Part shown: in pieces, positions 9,691-17,589 of the stretch
Layout of the letters: each line of letters starts with the position of its first letter
Position numbering within the stretch: the stretch's first letter is position 1
Origin: RPQJ01 sp963700045
GTDB taxonomy: Bacteria > Pseudomonadota > Gammaproteobacteria > Steroidobacterales > Steroidobacteraceae
Assembly: GCA_963700045.1 (NCBI GenBank)
Contig: CAVOWK010000032.1
Span: 62,001 to 126,000, forward strand
Direction: 5' to 3'
Length of the DNA stretch: 64,000 nucleotides
The notes under the pieces: generated by a model
Told to the model about the DNA's origin: nothing
Database searches by the model: none
Seen by the model: only the letters and a program-made list of their open reading frames with translations
Program-made: the position numbers and the translations under genes

Positions 9691-10146
9691 TCAGAAATCG
9701 GGCGCGAGGTGCGCCTTCCTGATTCCCGCAATCGGCAGCCGGTACAGCCGGCCGTCCACCTCAACCTCGATCGTGTCGTCCCCGGTCGCGACCATCCGGC
9801 CCTTGAACCGGCGGCGCTCCTCGACGGGATGCACCATCTCCACGAAAACCTGTTCGCCCGCGTACGGCGCGAAATGCCGCGCCACGCGCAGCGGCCGCTC
9901 GACGCCCGGCGACGACACCTCGAGCGTGTAGTTGCCCGGGATCGGATCCGCCGCGTCGAGCGCTTCGCTGACCGCTCGACTCGCCCGCTCGCAATCCTCG
10001 ACCGTGATGCCCGCGTGGACCTCCGTGTCGAGGTAGATGCGGAGCAGTGACTTGCCACGGCCCGGCAGGTACTCGAGTTCCCAGAGGTCATACCCGAGAC
10101 CGGCTATGACCGGCTGCAGCAGCGCCGTCAGCTTGTCCCTGAGCAT
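9691..10146 (-). CDS. rimP: Ribosome maturation factor RimP
   Basis: Assembly factor for the 30S subunit. 151 residues from ATG 10146 (MLRDKLTALLQPVIAGLGYD), matching family length; N-terminal alpha/beta domain with LRIYLDTEVHAGITVEDCER and the diagnostic YTLEVSSPGVERPL, then the SH3-like C-terminal domain (GRMVATGDDTIEVEVDGRLY). The longer in-frame reading to 10332 runs back through two terminator hairpins and is not used. First gene of rimP-nusA-infB-rbfA-truB. Confidence 0.95.
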   Translation of the reverse strand: MLRDKLTALLQPVIAGLGYDLWELEYLPGRGKSLLRIYLDTEVHAGITVEDCERASRAVSEALDAADPIPGNYTLEVSSPGVERPLRVARHFAPYAGEQVFVEMVHPVEERRRFKGRMVATGDDTIEVEVDGRLYRLPIAGIRKAHLAPDF

Positions 10147-10165
10147 CGCTCCGTCCTCGCCCGTA

Positions 10166-10199
10166 CCCCAAAAACGAAAAATGGGCCCGCGGCCCATTT
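10166..10199 (-). terminator. Second terminator hairpin in rimP leader
   Basis: Stem ATGGGCC, loop CGC, stem GGCCCAT, extended by A:T pairs, followed on the minus strand by TTTTTCGTTTTT. It ends only about 20 bases before the rimP ATG at 10146, an unusual place for a simple end-of-gene terminator and suggestive of attenuation. Confidence 0.7.
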
Positions 10200-10237
10200 C
10201 TTCTTCCTGCAACCGGCCGCGCCGGCCATCGCAAAAG

Positions 10238-10258
10238 AAAAATCCCCGCTTGCGGGGA
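10238..10258 (-). terminator. First terminator hairpin in rimP leader
   Basis: On the minus strand a TCCCCGC-AA-GCGGGGA hairpin (effectively CCCC/GGGG around GCAAGC) is followed directly by TTTTTC. It lies about 90 bases upstream of the rimP start codon, so read-through would be needed for operon expression from an upstream promoter. Confidence 0.7.
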
Positions 10259-10434
10259 CCTCTTTGGCGAATCACCCGCCGCCTCAAGGCGCCGCGAGGT
10301 GCCCTGAACCGGCCAAGGCCCGCCCCGCCCAACGGGCAACACGGATACCTCGGACCGCTGATTCTATAGTAAAGCCGCCCGCTCCGGCTAGTCGCGTCCG
10401 GAGGACTCCCAAGCCTGCCCTGATCACCCCCGGA

Positions 10435-11625
10435 TCACGTGAGCAGGTTCGCGACCGCGTCGGCCACGTAGTCCACGTTGGCGTCGCTGATGCCAGCGAC
10501 GTTCACGCGCCCGTCGGGGGGCATGTAGATGTGGTGCTCGTCCCGCAGCCGCGCGATGTCCACCTCCGGCAGCCCGAGCAACGAGAACATCCCGCGTTGC
10601 CGCGTGACCCAGCTGAAGTCATGGCCCGGCAGCCGGGCGGCCAGGCGGGCCGCGAACAGCGCACGCAATGACTTCATGCGGGCCACCATGGAGCCGACCT
10701 CGTCCTCCCAGTGCTGCCGCAGGGGCGCATCGGCCAGCACGCGGGCGACAATGGCCGCGCCGTGATCCGGGGGCATGGAATACATGCGCCGGGCCAGCCG
10801 TGCCTGGTGCGTGGCGACGGCTGTCCTGGCCACGTTGTTGGCCGAAATGACCGCCAGGGCACCGGTACGCTCACGGTACAGGCCGAAATTCTTGGAGCAC
10901 GACACGGCGAGCAGGAGTTCCGGCACTCGCTCGGCGAGCGTACGCAGCCCGACCGCATCGGTCTCGAGGTCGTCGCCGAACCCCTGGTACGCGAGGTCGA
11001 CGAAGGGCACGAGACCCCGGTGCTCGATCACTGCGGCGAGCGCCCGCCACTGGTCCGGCGACAGGTCGGCGCCGGTCGGGTTGTGGCAGCACGCGTGCAG
11101 CAGCACCAGCGACGCGGCCGGCAGACTGTCGATGCGCGAGAGCATGGCGTCGAACGCCACTGCGCGACGGGCGGCGTCGAAGTACGGGTAGCGCTCGAGC
11201 CGCATGCCCGAACTGCCGATGAGCGGTTCGTGGTTGGCCCACGTCGGATCGCTCACGTGCACGACGGTGTCCGGCCGGGCCGCCTTGACCAGTTCGGCAC
11301 CGAGCCTGAGCGCGCCGCAGCCGCCGACGGTCTGGATCGTCGAGGTGCGGTCCGCGAGTGAGGCCGCGAGCGGCCCGAGCGCAAGGGCGATGATCCGTTC
11401 GTTGAATTCGACGTTGCCCGCCGGTCCCACGTAACTCTTCGTGGTCTGCGCGCCGATCAGGGCGCGCTCGGCCTCGCGCACGGCGGCAGGCACCGGCGTA
11501 TTGCCGGAATCATCGCGGTAAACGCCGACTCCCAGGTCCACTTTCAGCGGCGAAGTATCGCGACGGTAAGCGATGGTCACGCCAAGGATCGAGTCGGGCG
11601 CGAGCGGTTCCAGCGTTTCGAACAT
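10435..11625 (-). CDS. tyrB: Aromatic/aspartate aminotransferase, class I
   Basis: PLP-dependent transaminase interconverting aromatic amino acids (or aspartate) and 2-oxo acids. 396 residues: MFETLEPLAPDSILGVTIAY, DLGVGVYRDDSGNTPV, TIQTVGGCGALRLGAELV, NPTGADLSPDQW, DLAYQGFGDDLETDA, and the Schiff-base Lys in SCSKNFGLYRERTGALAVIS. The start at 11625 has AAAGGTG upstream; an ATG 11 codons earlier is less likely. It is the last gene of a minus-strand cluster with hppD, hmgA and a fumarylacetoacetase, so tyrosine to 4-hydroxyphenylpyruvate is the probable in vivo step; aspC is an alternative name. Confidence 0.87.
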   Translation of the reverse strand: MFETLEPLAPDSILGVTIAYRRDTSPLKVDLGVGVYRDDSGNTPVPAAVREAERALIGAQTTKSYVGPAGNVEFNERIIALALGPLAASLADRTSTIQTVGGCGALRLGAELVKAARPDTVVHVSDPTWANHEPLIGSSGMRLERYPYFDAARRAVAFDAMLSRIDSLPAASLVLLHACCHNPTGADLSPDQWRALAAVIEHRGLVPFVDLAYQGFGDDLETDAVGLRTLAERVPELLLAVSCSKNFGLYRERTGALAVISANNVARTAVATHQARLARRMYSMPPDHGAAIVARVLADAPLRQHWEDEVGSMVARMKSLRALFAARLAARLPGHDFSWVTRQRGMFSLLGLPEVDIARLRDEHHIYMPPDGRVNVAGISDANVDYVADAVANLLT

Positions 11626-11679
11626 GGCAACACCTTTGCGGGCGGTCCGCCGCATCATGCCCGAGTCCGGCGTCCGGAG

Positions 11680-12681
11680 TCAGCGGTCGGTGGACCGGGC
11701 CACGGCTGCGATCACCCGCTGATCGATCGCGCCGAACAGGCTCGCGCCGTCCTGGTCGAACATCTCGATGCGCACCCGGTCGCCGAAGCGCAGGAACGGT
11801 GTGCTCGGCTTGCCGTCGGCGATCTGCTCGAGCGCACGGGTTTCCGCGAGGCAGGACGACCCGCTGGAGCGGTCGTAATTGGAAACCGTCCCCGAACCGA
11901 TGACCGCCCCGGCGCCAAGCCGTCGCGTCCTGGTCACGTGTGCAATCAGTTGCGCGAAATCGAAAGTCATGTCGACGCCGGCGTTCGGCTGGCCGAACAG
12001 CCTGCCGTTGATGTGCGACACCAGCGGCAGGTGCACCTTGCAACCCTGCCAGGCCGTGCCGAGTTCATCGGGCGTAATCGCGCAAGGAGCAAACGACGTG
12101 GCGGGTTTCGACTGGTAGAAGCCGAACCCCTTCGCGAGCTCGCCGGGGATCAGGTTGCGCAGCGACCAGTCATTGACGAGCATCAGCAGCTTGATGTGGC
12201 TGCCCGCCTCGGACACGGCCGTCGACATCGGAACATCGTCGGTGATCACCGCGATCTCGCCCTCGAGGTCGATGCCGTAATCCTCGCTCGGCACCGGCAC
12301 GTCGCCGGTTGGCGGGATGAAATCATCCGAGCCGCCCTGGTACACGAGCGGATCGGTCCAGAAGCTCGGCGGCATGTCGGCGTTGCGCGCCTTGCGCACC
12401 AGCTCGACGTGGTTGACGTAGGCCGACCCGTCGACCCAGTGATGCGCGCGCGGCAGCGGCGCCAGCGCGGCGTGCGGATCGAACGGAATCGTGCCGTTGG
12501 CGTCGCCCGCGGCAAGCCGGACGGAAACCTGCTGCAGCAAGGGCGCGGTCCGCGACCAGTCGTCGAGGGCCGCCTGCAGCGTCGACGCGATCGACGGCAC
12601 GGGCATGGCCCGCGTGAGATCACGGCTGACCACGACCAGCTGGCCGTCGCGGGTGCCGTTGCGCAGCGTGGCGAGCTTCAC
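11680..12681 (-). CDS. Fumarylacetoacetate hydrolase family protein
   Basis: 333-residue FAH-fold hydrolase, probably the last enzyme of tyrosine breakdown (fumarylacetoacetate to fumarate and acetoacetate). The metal-binding and catalytic signatures are visible: DYGIDLEGEIAVITDD, LVNDWSLRNLIPGEL, GFGFYQSKPATSFAPC and GAGAVIGSGTVSNYD. The GTG start at 12681 overlaps the hmgA stop (GTGA), so the pair is coupled. It is shorter than the ~430-residue HmgB-type enzyme; this short form is common in proteobacterial homogentisate clusters. No maleylacetoacetate isomerase gene is present nearby. Function inferred from family and context. Confidence 0.85.
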   Translation of the reverse strand: MKLATLRNGTRDGQLVVVSRDLTRAMPVPSIASTLQAALDDWSRTAPLLQQVSVRLAAGDANGTIPFDPHAALAPLPRAHHWVDGSAYVNHVELVRKARNADMPPSFWTDPLVYQGGSDDFIPPTGDVPVPSEDYGIDLEGEIAVITDDVPMSTAVSEAGSHIKLLMLVNDWSLRNLIPGELAKGFGFYQSKPATSFAPCAITPDELGTAWQGCKVHLPLVSHINGRLFGQPNAGVDMTFDFAQLIAHVTRTRRLGAGAVIGSGTVSNYDRSSGSSCLAETRALEQIADGKPSTPFLRFGDRVRIEMFDQDGASLFGAIDQRVIAAVARSTDR

Positions 12682-13805
12682 TTGCTTTTCCAGCTGTCGA
12701 CGTAGCCGGCCCATTCCACCGCCAGCCCGCCGGGGCTGACATCGATGGGGTCGCGCGTGTCGATCATCACCGCGTATTCATCGGTCGCGGGCTTGGTCTG
12801 CTCGAACATCCGCGTGAGCGCTTTGGGATGCGGCCCGTGCGTGAATCCCGCAGGGTGATACGTCAGCATGCCCGGGTGGATATTGTCGCGGCTGAAGAAG
12901 TCGCCTGCGTGATAGAAAATGACTTCGTCGTAGTCGTCGTTGTTGTGGAAGAACGGCACCTTCAGCGCCTTCGGGTCCGTCTCGAACGGCCGCGGCACGA
13001 AGGTGCAGACGACGAAGCGCGACGACAGAAACGTAGTGTGCGCCGAAGGCGGCAGGTGGTAGCGGTGACTCATCAGCGGACGGATGTCGCGCACGTTGAG
13101 CCGCACCGGCGCCAGCTCGCCGTGCCAGCCGATGGCATCCAGCGGATTGAACGGGTAAGTGATGCGCGAGATCGCGCCGCGGCGCTTCACCTCGACCTGC
13201 CAGCCCCGCGTCGCCGACTGCTGCGCCGTGAACGCTGCGTCGATCCGCGGAGTATCGAGGATCGCCGGATCGAAGATCGCGTGCGGACCGACGAGGCCCT
13301 TGTCGGGGAGCATGTAGCTCGCGTTGGTGGACTCGATCAACAGCACGTCGATCGGTGCAGCGATCTCGAGCCGCCACATCGTCCCGCGCGGGAGCATTAC
13401 GTAGTCGCCGGCACGCACCTCCAGGTGACCGAAATCGCAGTAGAGCCCGGCCTCGCCGCTGTGCACGAACAGCAGTTCGTCGCCGTCCGCATTGCGCGCC
13501 AGCTTTTCCATGCTCCGCGGCAGGCGCCAGAAGCGCACGCGGCAGGACGCGTTCGCGAGCACCTCGGCGGCCGACCAGGGGCTGGTTGCCTCGACCGGCA
13601 ACTGCGTCAGGTCGAGCGCACGCGGTCGCAACGGACCCTCGAACGCGGTCCAACCCGTCGGCGGGTGTCGATGGTGGAAGAACGCGGCAGGGCCGAAAAA
13701 CCCTTCCTTGCTCATCTCGCGTTCGTACGTGCCTTCGGGCAGGTCGCAGTGCGCCTGCCGCGAGGCGACGCCTTCGACGCGTGACACTGGAATGTAACGT
13801 TTCAC
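12678..13805 (-). CDS. hmgA: Homogentisate 1,2-dioxygenase
   Basis: Fe(II) ring-cleaving dioxygenase converting homogentisate to maleylacetoacetate. 375 residues in the cupin-type fold: EKLARNADGDELLFVHSGEA, YVMLPRGTMWRLE, GPHAIFDP, and the C-terminal iron-site region NNDDYDEVIFYHAGDFFSRD with YHPAGFTHGPHP supplying His and Glu ligands. It is shorter at the N-terminus than the ~430-residue animal and Pseudomonas enzymes. Downstream of hppD and coupled to the FAH gene. A G-rich palindromic element occupies the gap to hppD. Confidence 0.9.
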   Translation of the reverse strand: MKRYIPVSRVEGVASRQAHCDLPEGTYEREMSKEGFFGPAAFFHHRHPPTGWTAFEGPLRPRALDLTQLPVEATSPWSAAEVLANASCRVRFWRLPRSMEKLARNADGDELLFVHSGEAGLYCDFGHLEVRAGDYVMLPRGTMWRLEIAAPIDVLLIESTNASYMLPDKGLVGPHAIFDPAILDTPRIDAAFTAQQSATRGWQVEVKRRGAISRITYPFNPLDAIGWHGELAPVRLNVRDIRPLMSHRYHLPPSAHTTFLSSRFVVCTFVPRPFETDPKALKVPFFHNNDDYDEVIFYHAGDFFSRDNIHPGMLTYHPAGFTHGPHPKALTRMFEQTKPATDEYAVMIDTRDPIDVSPGGLAVEWAGYVDSWKSK

Positions 13806-13822
13806 TTCGTCTCCTCAGTGAA

Positions 13823-13913
13823 GAAGGGGTTAGGGCTTAGTCGGAACTCCGGAGCGGCCGCGACGCGGCCTTCCGGCTAACCCCTTCCCCTGTCCTTCCT
13901 GTCCCCTTCCCCT
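13823..13913. repeat. G-rich intergenic palindrome, copy 1
   Basis: Outer arms AAGGGGTTAG and CTAACCCCTT enclose a GC hairpin (CCGGAGCGGCCGCG against GCGGCCTTCCGG), preceded by TTAGTCGGA. Further C-rich runs extend to the hppD stop. Shares the GGGGTTAG and TTAGTCGGAA words with copies near 33.0 and 47.9 kb. It lies between two genes of one operon (hppD and hmgA). Confidence 0.65.
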
Positions 13914-14963
13914 TCAGATCACGCCGCGCCGTTCCTGGTCGAGTTCGATCGACTCGAACAACGCACGGAAGTTGCCTTCGCCGAAGCCTTCGTTGCCCTT
14001 GCGCTGGATGATCTCGAAAAAGATCGGCCCGATGACATTGGTCGTGAAGATCTGCAACAGGATTCCGTCCTTGGCGCTGCCGTCGATCAGGATGTTGCGC
14101 TTCGACAGTTCTTCGAGCTTCTCGCGGTGTCCTTCGACGCGCGCCGGTACGCCTTCGTAGTAGGTCGCCGGCGTATCCTGGAACTGGATGCCGTTGCCGC
14201 GCAGTGCGTCGACCGTCGCATAGATGTCCGACGTGTGCAGCGCGATGTGCTGGATGCCTTCGCCCTGGTACTCGCGCAGGTATTCCTCGATCTGCGACTT
14301 GTCGTCCTGCGATTCGTTGATCGGGATGCGGATCTTGCCGCACGGGCTGGTCATCGCCTTGCTGAACAGGCCCGTCTTCTTGCCCTCGATGTCGAAGTAG
14401 CGGATCTCACGGAAGTTGAACAGCTTCTCGTAGAAACCCGCCCACTTCGCCATGTTGCCGCGATGCACGTTGTGGGTCAGGTGGTCGATCACCGACAGGC
14501 CGGTCGAGTCCGCAGCGAGCCGCTGTCCTGCACCGGGACGAAATCGACGTCGTAAATCGTGTTCTCGCCGTAGCGGTCCACCAGGTACACCTGGCTGCCG
14601 CCGATGCCCTTCGATGGCCGGGATGTTGAGTTCCATCGGTCCCACGGCGTTCTGCACCGGTTTCGCGCCGAGGTCGACCGCGCGCTTGAAAGCCTGCGCG
14701 GCATCTTTCACGCGAAATGCCATCGCGCAGGCGGACGGCCCGTGTTGCTGCGCGAAGCGCTGGCCGAAACTGCCCGGCTCGGCGTTGATGATGAAGTTGA
14801 CGTCGCCCTGCTTGTGCAGCGTGACGTTCTTGCTGCGATGACGCGCAGTGACGGGAAAGCCCATGCGCTCGAACAGCGAACGCAGCAGTTCGGGATCGGG
14901 CGCGGTGTATTCGACGAACTCGAAGCCGTCGGTACCCATCGGATTTTCGAAGAGGTCGGCCAT
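13914..14963 (-). CDS. hppD: 4-hydroxyphenylpyruvate dioxygenase, with two compensating frameshifts
   Basis: Fe(II) dioxygenase of the VOC fold making homogentisate from 4-hydroxyphenylpyruvate. N-terminal VOC half starts MADLFENPMGTDGFEFVEYT; the catalytic half carries the three iron ligands in VIDHLTHNV, GIQHIALHTSDI and PIFFEIIQRKG. Between about 14515 and 14612 the reading shifts: the expected segment GIGGSQVYLVDRYGENTIYD is in the +1 frame, so the continuous reading has about 30 scrambled residues there. Two small indels of opposite sign explain this (the first at GAAGGG near 14610). Most likely sequencing errors rather than a real variant. First gene of hppD-hmgA-FAH-tyrB. Confidence 0.93.
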   Translation of the reverse strand: MADLFENPMGTDGFEFVEYTAPDPELLRSLFERMGFPVTARHRSKNVTLHKQGDVNFIINAEPGSFGQRFAQQHGPSACAMAFRVKDAAQAFKRAVDLGAKPVQNAVGPMELNIPAIEGHRRQPGVPGGPLRREHDLRRRFRPGAGQRLAADSTGLSVIDHLTHNVHRGNMAKWAGFYEKLFNFREIRYFDIEGKKTGLFSKAMTSPCGKIRIPINESQDDKSQIEEYLREYQGEGIQHIALHTSDIYATVDALRGNGIQFQDTPATYYEGVPARVEGHREKLEELSKRNILIDGSAKDGILLQIFTTNVIGPIFFEIIQRKGNEGFGEGNFRALFESIELDQERRGVI

Positions 14964-15075
14964 GGCAGCCCTCCCGCCAGTTAGTTACGAATGAAACTGT
15001 AGGCGCGAATGGTAGCGGAAAGCCGCAGCCGATCCAACCGCCCCGCGCTGCGGGCCTGCGGCCCGGCGCACGGTA

Positions 15076-15880
15076 CTACTGGCCGGCGACGGCGACCGGG
15101 GTGTAGGTGTAGTGCCAGGGTTCCCGCGGCGAAGCCAGCGGCCCGATGAACTTGCGGCTCGCCTCGCGCACCGCGCTGTCGAGCCTGGCGGACCACCCGC
15201 CCTGGTCCCATTGCGAAACGATCGTATGGGTGTCGGGTCCGGCGACGATCTCGGCACCCCGATGCACCTGGAAATCGATCGCACGCATCTGCCCGTGTGG
15301 CGACAGGCCGGGTGCCGCAACGGTCGGGATCGGTTCTGGCGTGTACGACTTCAGGAACGCAGCCAGGCTGGCCTCACGTGTCGCAGTGTCGCCGTCGACC
15401 GCACCGAGGTGTGCGACGGCGTCCTGCAGCAGCCGAGCCGAGGCCGCGGCAACGGACTCGTTGCGATTCCAGTTCGCGAGCTGGATGTCCAGACTGCGCA
15501 CCTGCGGGTTCACGAACAGCTCGTAGCCGGGATTCGCGCGCTCGAACACCTCGCGCACGCGTCGGATTTCAGCCTGCAGTTCCTGTTGCTCGGGCGAACC
15601 CTCGAACGCGGCGATCTGCTCCTGGGTCCAGCTCCAGCGTTCGGCAAGGCGGTCTCCGCTGCGCAGGTATGAGCGCAGCGCGAGCAGACGGCCGCCCACT
15701 CCTTCGATTCGCGGCAGCAGCGTCACCGACCCGCGCGTCCGTTTTCAGGGCGAGCGCGGCGGCCAGCTGTCCAGATCGGGGCACGACCGCCGGTTCGTCG
15801 GCGTGCGCGACAGCCAACAGCGCAACCGCGATCAACAGCCCCGGCACCAGCCGCCGACCAGCAACCCTGGATGAACTCAC
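15076..15880 (-). CDS. M15-like (VanY-type) peptidase, secreted, frameshifted
   Basis: From a GTG at 15880 one frame encodes a signal peptide (LVPGLLIAVALLAVAHADEP); near 15725 the reading moves to the frame that continues LLPRIEGVGGRLLALRSYLR to the end. The C-terminal half has SPHGQMRAIDF, matching the HxxGxAxD zinc motif of D-Ala-D-Ala carboxypeptidases except Met for Gly, and EPWHYTYTP, matching the WH zinc-ligand motif. Predicted to act on peptidoglycan in the periplasm. The GTG overlaps the stop of the preceding gene (GTGA), so the two form an operon. Family assignment rests on these motifs only. Confidence 0.55.
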
Positions 15881-16357
15881 GGTGCCCCGACCGTTGGCGC
15901 GCCATTGGCGAGCACCGTCATTTCGAGCCCGGTGTTCTGCGTCAGGATCGGCGCGTCGACCACGACCAGCGTGGTGCCCGGCACGAACAGCGGATACACG
16001 TTCTGCGCGAACGCGTGTGGCATGCGTACGCGACCACCGACGACCGCGGCAAGGTCTTTGCCGTCGGCCCCGCATACCCCGGCATGCTGACGGCGATCCA
16101 GTTGCGAGCAGGTGCACCAGCGACCAACGCGCTCTGCCCGGTGCCGTCACCCTGCCCGACGATGAACGCATGCGCACCCAGCGGCTTCAGCGGATCCGTT
16201 ACGTGCAGTTTCGCCCGGCCGATCTCGACGCCGTTGCGCAGCACGATGACGCGTTCGTCCGCGGCGGCGACGACTGCTGGGCGCCCCAGAACCGCATGGC
16301 CACGGCAATACCGGGCAAGCCGAGAAATGGTGTCGTCAGGGCCAGCATTCGGCGCAT
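15877..16357 (-). CDS. Small secreted YkuD-like protein, frameshifted twice
   Basis: About 160 residues assembled from three frames. ATG 16357 with GAGGAACC upstream gives MRRMLALTTPFLGLPGIAVA, a signal peptide; the middle is ADERVIVLRNGVEIGRAKLH to WIAVSMPGYAG; the end is RVRMPHAFAQNVYPLFVPGT followed by TLVVVDAPILTQNTG. This order resembles L,D-transpeptidase domains (VIVLRNG start, RMP..FA..L end), but no SHGC catalytic Cys motif is visible, so a degenerate non-catalytic member is possible. Translationally overlaps the M15-like gene downstream. Frame switches lie near 16275 and 16065. Low certainty on function. Confidence 0.45.
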
Positions 16358-16378
16358 CACGGTTCCTCGGGTATTGCT

Positions 16379-16408
16379 CCAAAAAAGAGGCCCCGCAGTC
16401 GGGGCCTC
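16379..16408 (-). terminator. Intrinsic terminator downstream of BON gene
   Basis: Perfect 8-bp stem GAGGCCCC / GGGGCCTC with loop GACTGC on the minus strand, followed by TTTTTT. It separates the BON-domain gene from the YkuD-like/M15-like pair. Confidence 0.85.
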
Positions 16409-16442
16409 TCCACGCAACACCTGCGTTTCGCTTGATGCCGGG

Positions 16443-16974
16443 TTATTCCGGCTTGACGAACAGCGCGTCGTCGACTTGCTTCACGCCGGACACGCCCTTG
16501 GCTACAGCGATTGCGCGTGCTTTCATCTTCTCGCCGGTCACGAAGCCGCCGAGCTGCACGATGCCGCCACGGGCTTCGACGTTGATCTGGCCGGACTTCA
16601 CGTCGCTGGCGTCCACCAGCGCGGCCTTGACCTTGCTGACCAGCACGGTGTCGTCGAGCTTGGTGCCCATCGACGTGGCCGGATGCACCACGAGCTGGTT
16701 GCGAACGGACGCCACGTCCTTGACGTCCTTGGCGACCTTGCCCGCAGCGTCTTTCTCGGCCTGCGTCTTGACAAAGCCGCTGAGCAGCACGACGCCCTTG
16801 TAGACCTCGACGTTGACGTCGCTCGACGGCACGCCTTTCGCGGTCAACAGGCTCGCCTTGACGGACGTGACGATGGTGCCGTCGTCGACCGGTCGCCCGC
16901 TGACTTCTGCGCCATGCGGGGGTGGCAAATGCGAGCGCCACTGCGGCCAGGGAAGCGAACAACTTGTTCTTCAT
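16443..16974 (-). CDS. Periplasmic BON-domain protein (OsmY-like), frameshifted in signal peptide
   Basis: Two BON domains, each about 65 residues: DGTIVTSVKASLLTAKGVPS with VVLLSGFVKTQAEKDAAGKV, and DDTVLVSKVKAALVDASDVK with GIVQLGGFVTGEKMKARAIA. BON proteins bind phospholipid or envelope surfaces and are often osmotically induced. ATG 16974 starts a signal peptide (MKNKLFASLAAVALAFATP) in one frame; the BON frame takes over near 16918, at a run of five G, a typical indel site. With the shift repaired the protein is about 175 residues. Followed by its own terminator. Confidence 0.75.
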
Positions 16975-17111
16975 GGTTCTCTCGGATCGGTGGGGGTAAG
17001 AACTCGCAAATCTAACAGGGGCTACCCCGCGGCCTCAATACGGGATGCAGCGCTGAAGGCACGACACACAAGCGCCGTATCCTCGTACGATCGCAGCGCC
17101 GAATTCCCCGC

Positions 17112-17465
17112 TCACGAGCCTTTGCAGGCGAACGGGCCTGACCCACCGGCTGCAGATGCTGATGCTCTTGCGCAGGTCCTGCCGCATGCCCTCGTTGCGC
17201 CGCTGCATTTCGTCGTATTCGACCTGCGTCATGCAGAACTCCCGCTTGAACTTCGTGCCCGAGGCTGGCCACTTTGGTGCAGAGAAAAGTCGTGCCGTCG
17301 CGCTCGACGGACTTGTAGCCCGGCGGCACGCTGGCTTTCTGCCACCACAGCGGTGGTTGCCACGGGGGCGGCCACAGGGGCTGTCACGGGGGCCGAAGGA
17401 GGCGTCGACTGGGACGCACAACCGGCTAGGAAAGTGATGGCGGAGGCAGCGATGAATGAACGCAC
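17112..17465 (-). CDS. Small Cys-containing lipoprotein, frameshifted
   Basis: GTG 17465 gives a lipoprotein signal (MRSFIAASAITFLAGCASQS, lipobox LAGC) and a Pro/Ala/Val linker. The reading then passes to VPPGYKSVERDGTTFLCTKV, then to KFKREFCMTQVEYDEMQRRN and RQDLRKSISICS, and probably a third shift gives GGSGPFACKGS and the stop at 17112. So about 115 residues in three or four pieces. The pattern of two or three Cys in a short secreted protein is typical of conserved hypothetical lipoproteins; function unknown. A second copy of its 5' region lies at 20.1-20.2 kb. Confidence 0.5.
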
Positions 17466-17589
17466 GTGCTGGACTCCTTGCAGAGGACATCCGTGCCGGG
17501 TGCGCGATCCATCCTGGCGGCACCCGGGGCAACCCTCCGGATGGTGGGCCGTGATTACACGGCGAAAAACGGATAAGAGATTGATTAAC

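Larger units (their letters stand above)
10147..10380 (-). promoter_or_regulatory. rimP operon leader with promoter-like element and two terminators
   Basis: Untranslated leader of about 230 bases between the aminotransferase gene and rimP. Near 10366-10374 the minus strand reads TACTATAGAAT, a plausible -10 element. Downstream in transcription order are two terminator-shaped hairpins (listed separately) before the rimP start. The arrangement resembles an attenuator in front of the NusA operon; Rfam describes a rimP leader in alphaproteobacteria, but I do not claim homology. Alternatively the first terminator closes a small RNA. No tRNA-fMet gene, found here in E. coli, is visible. Confidence 0.45.
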
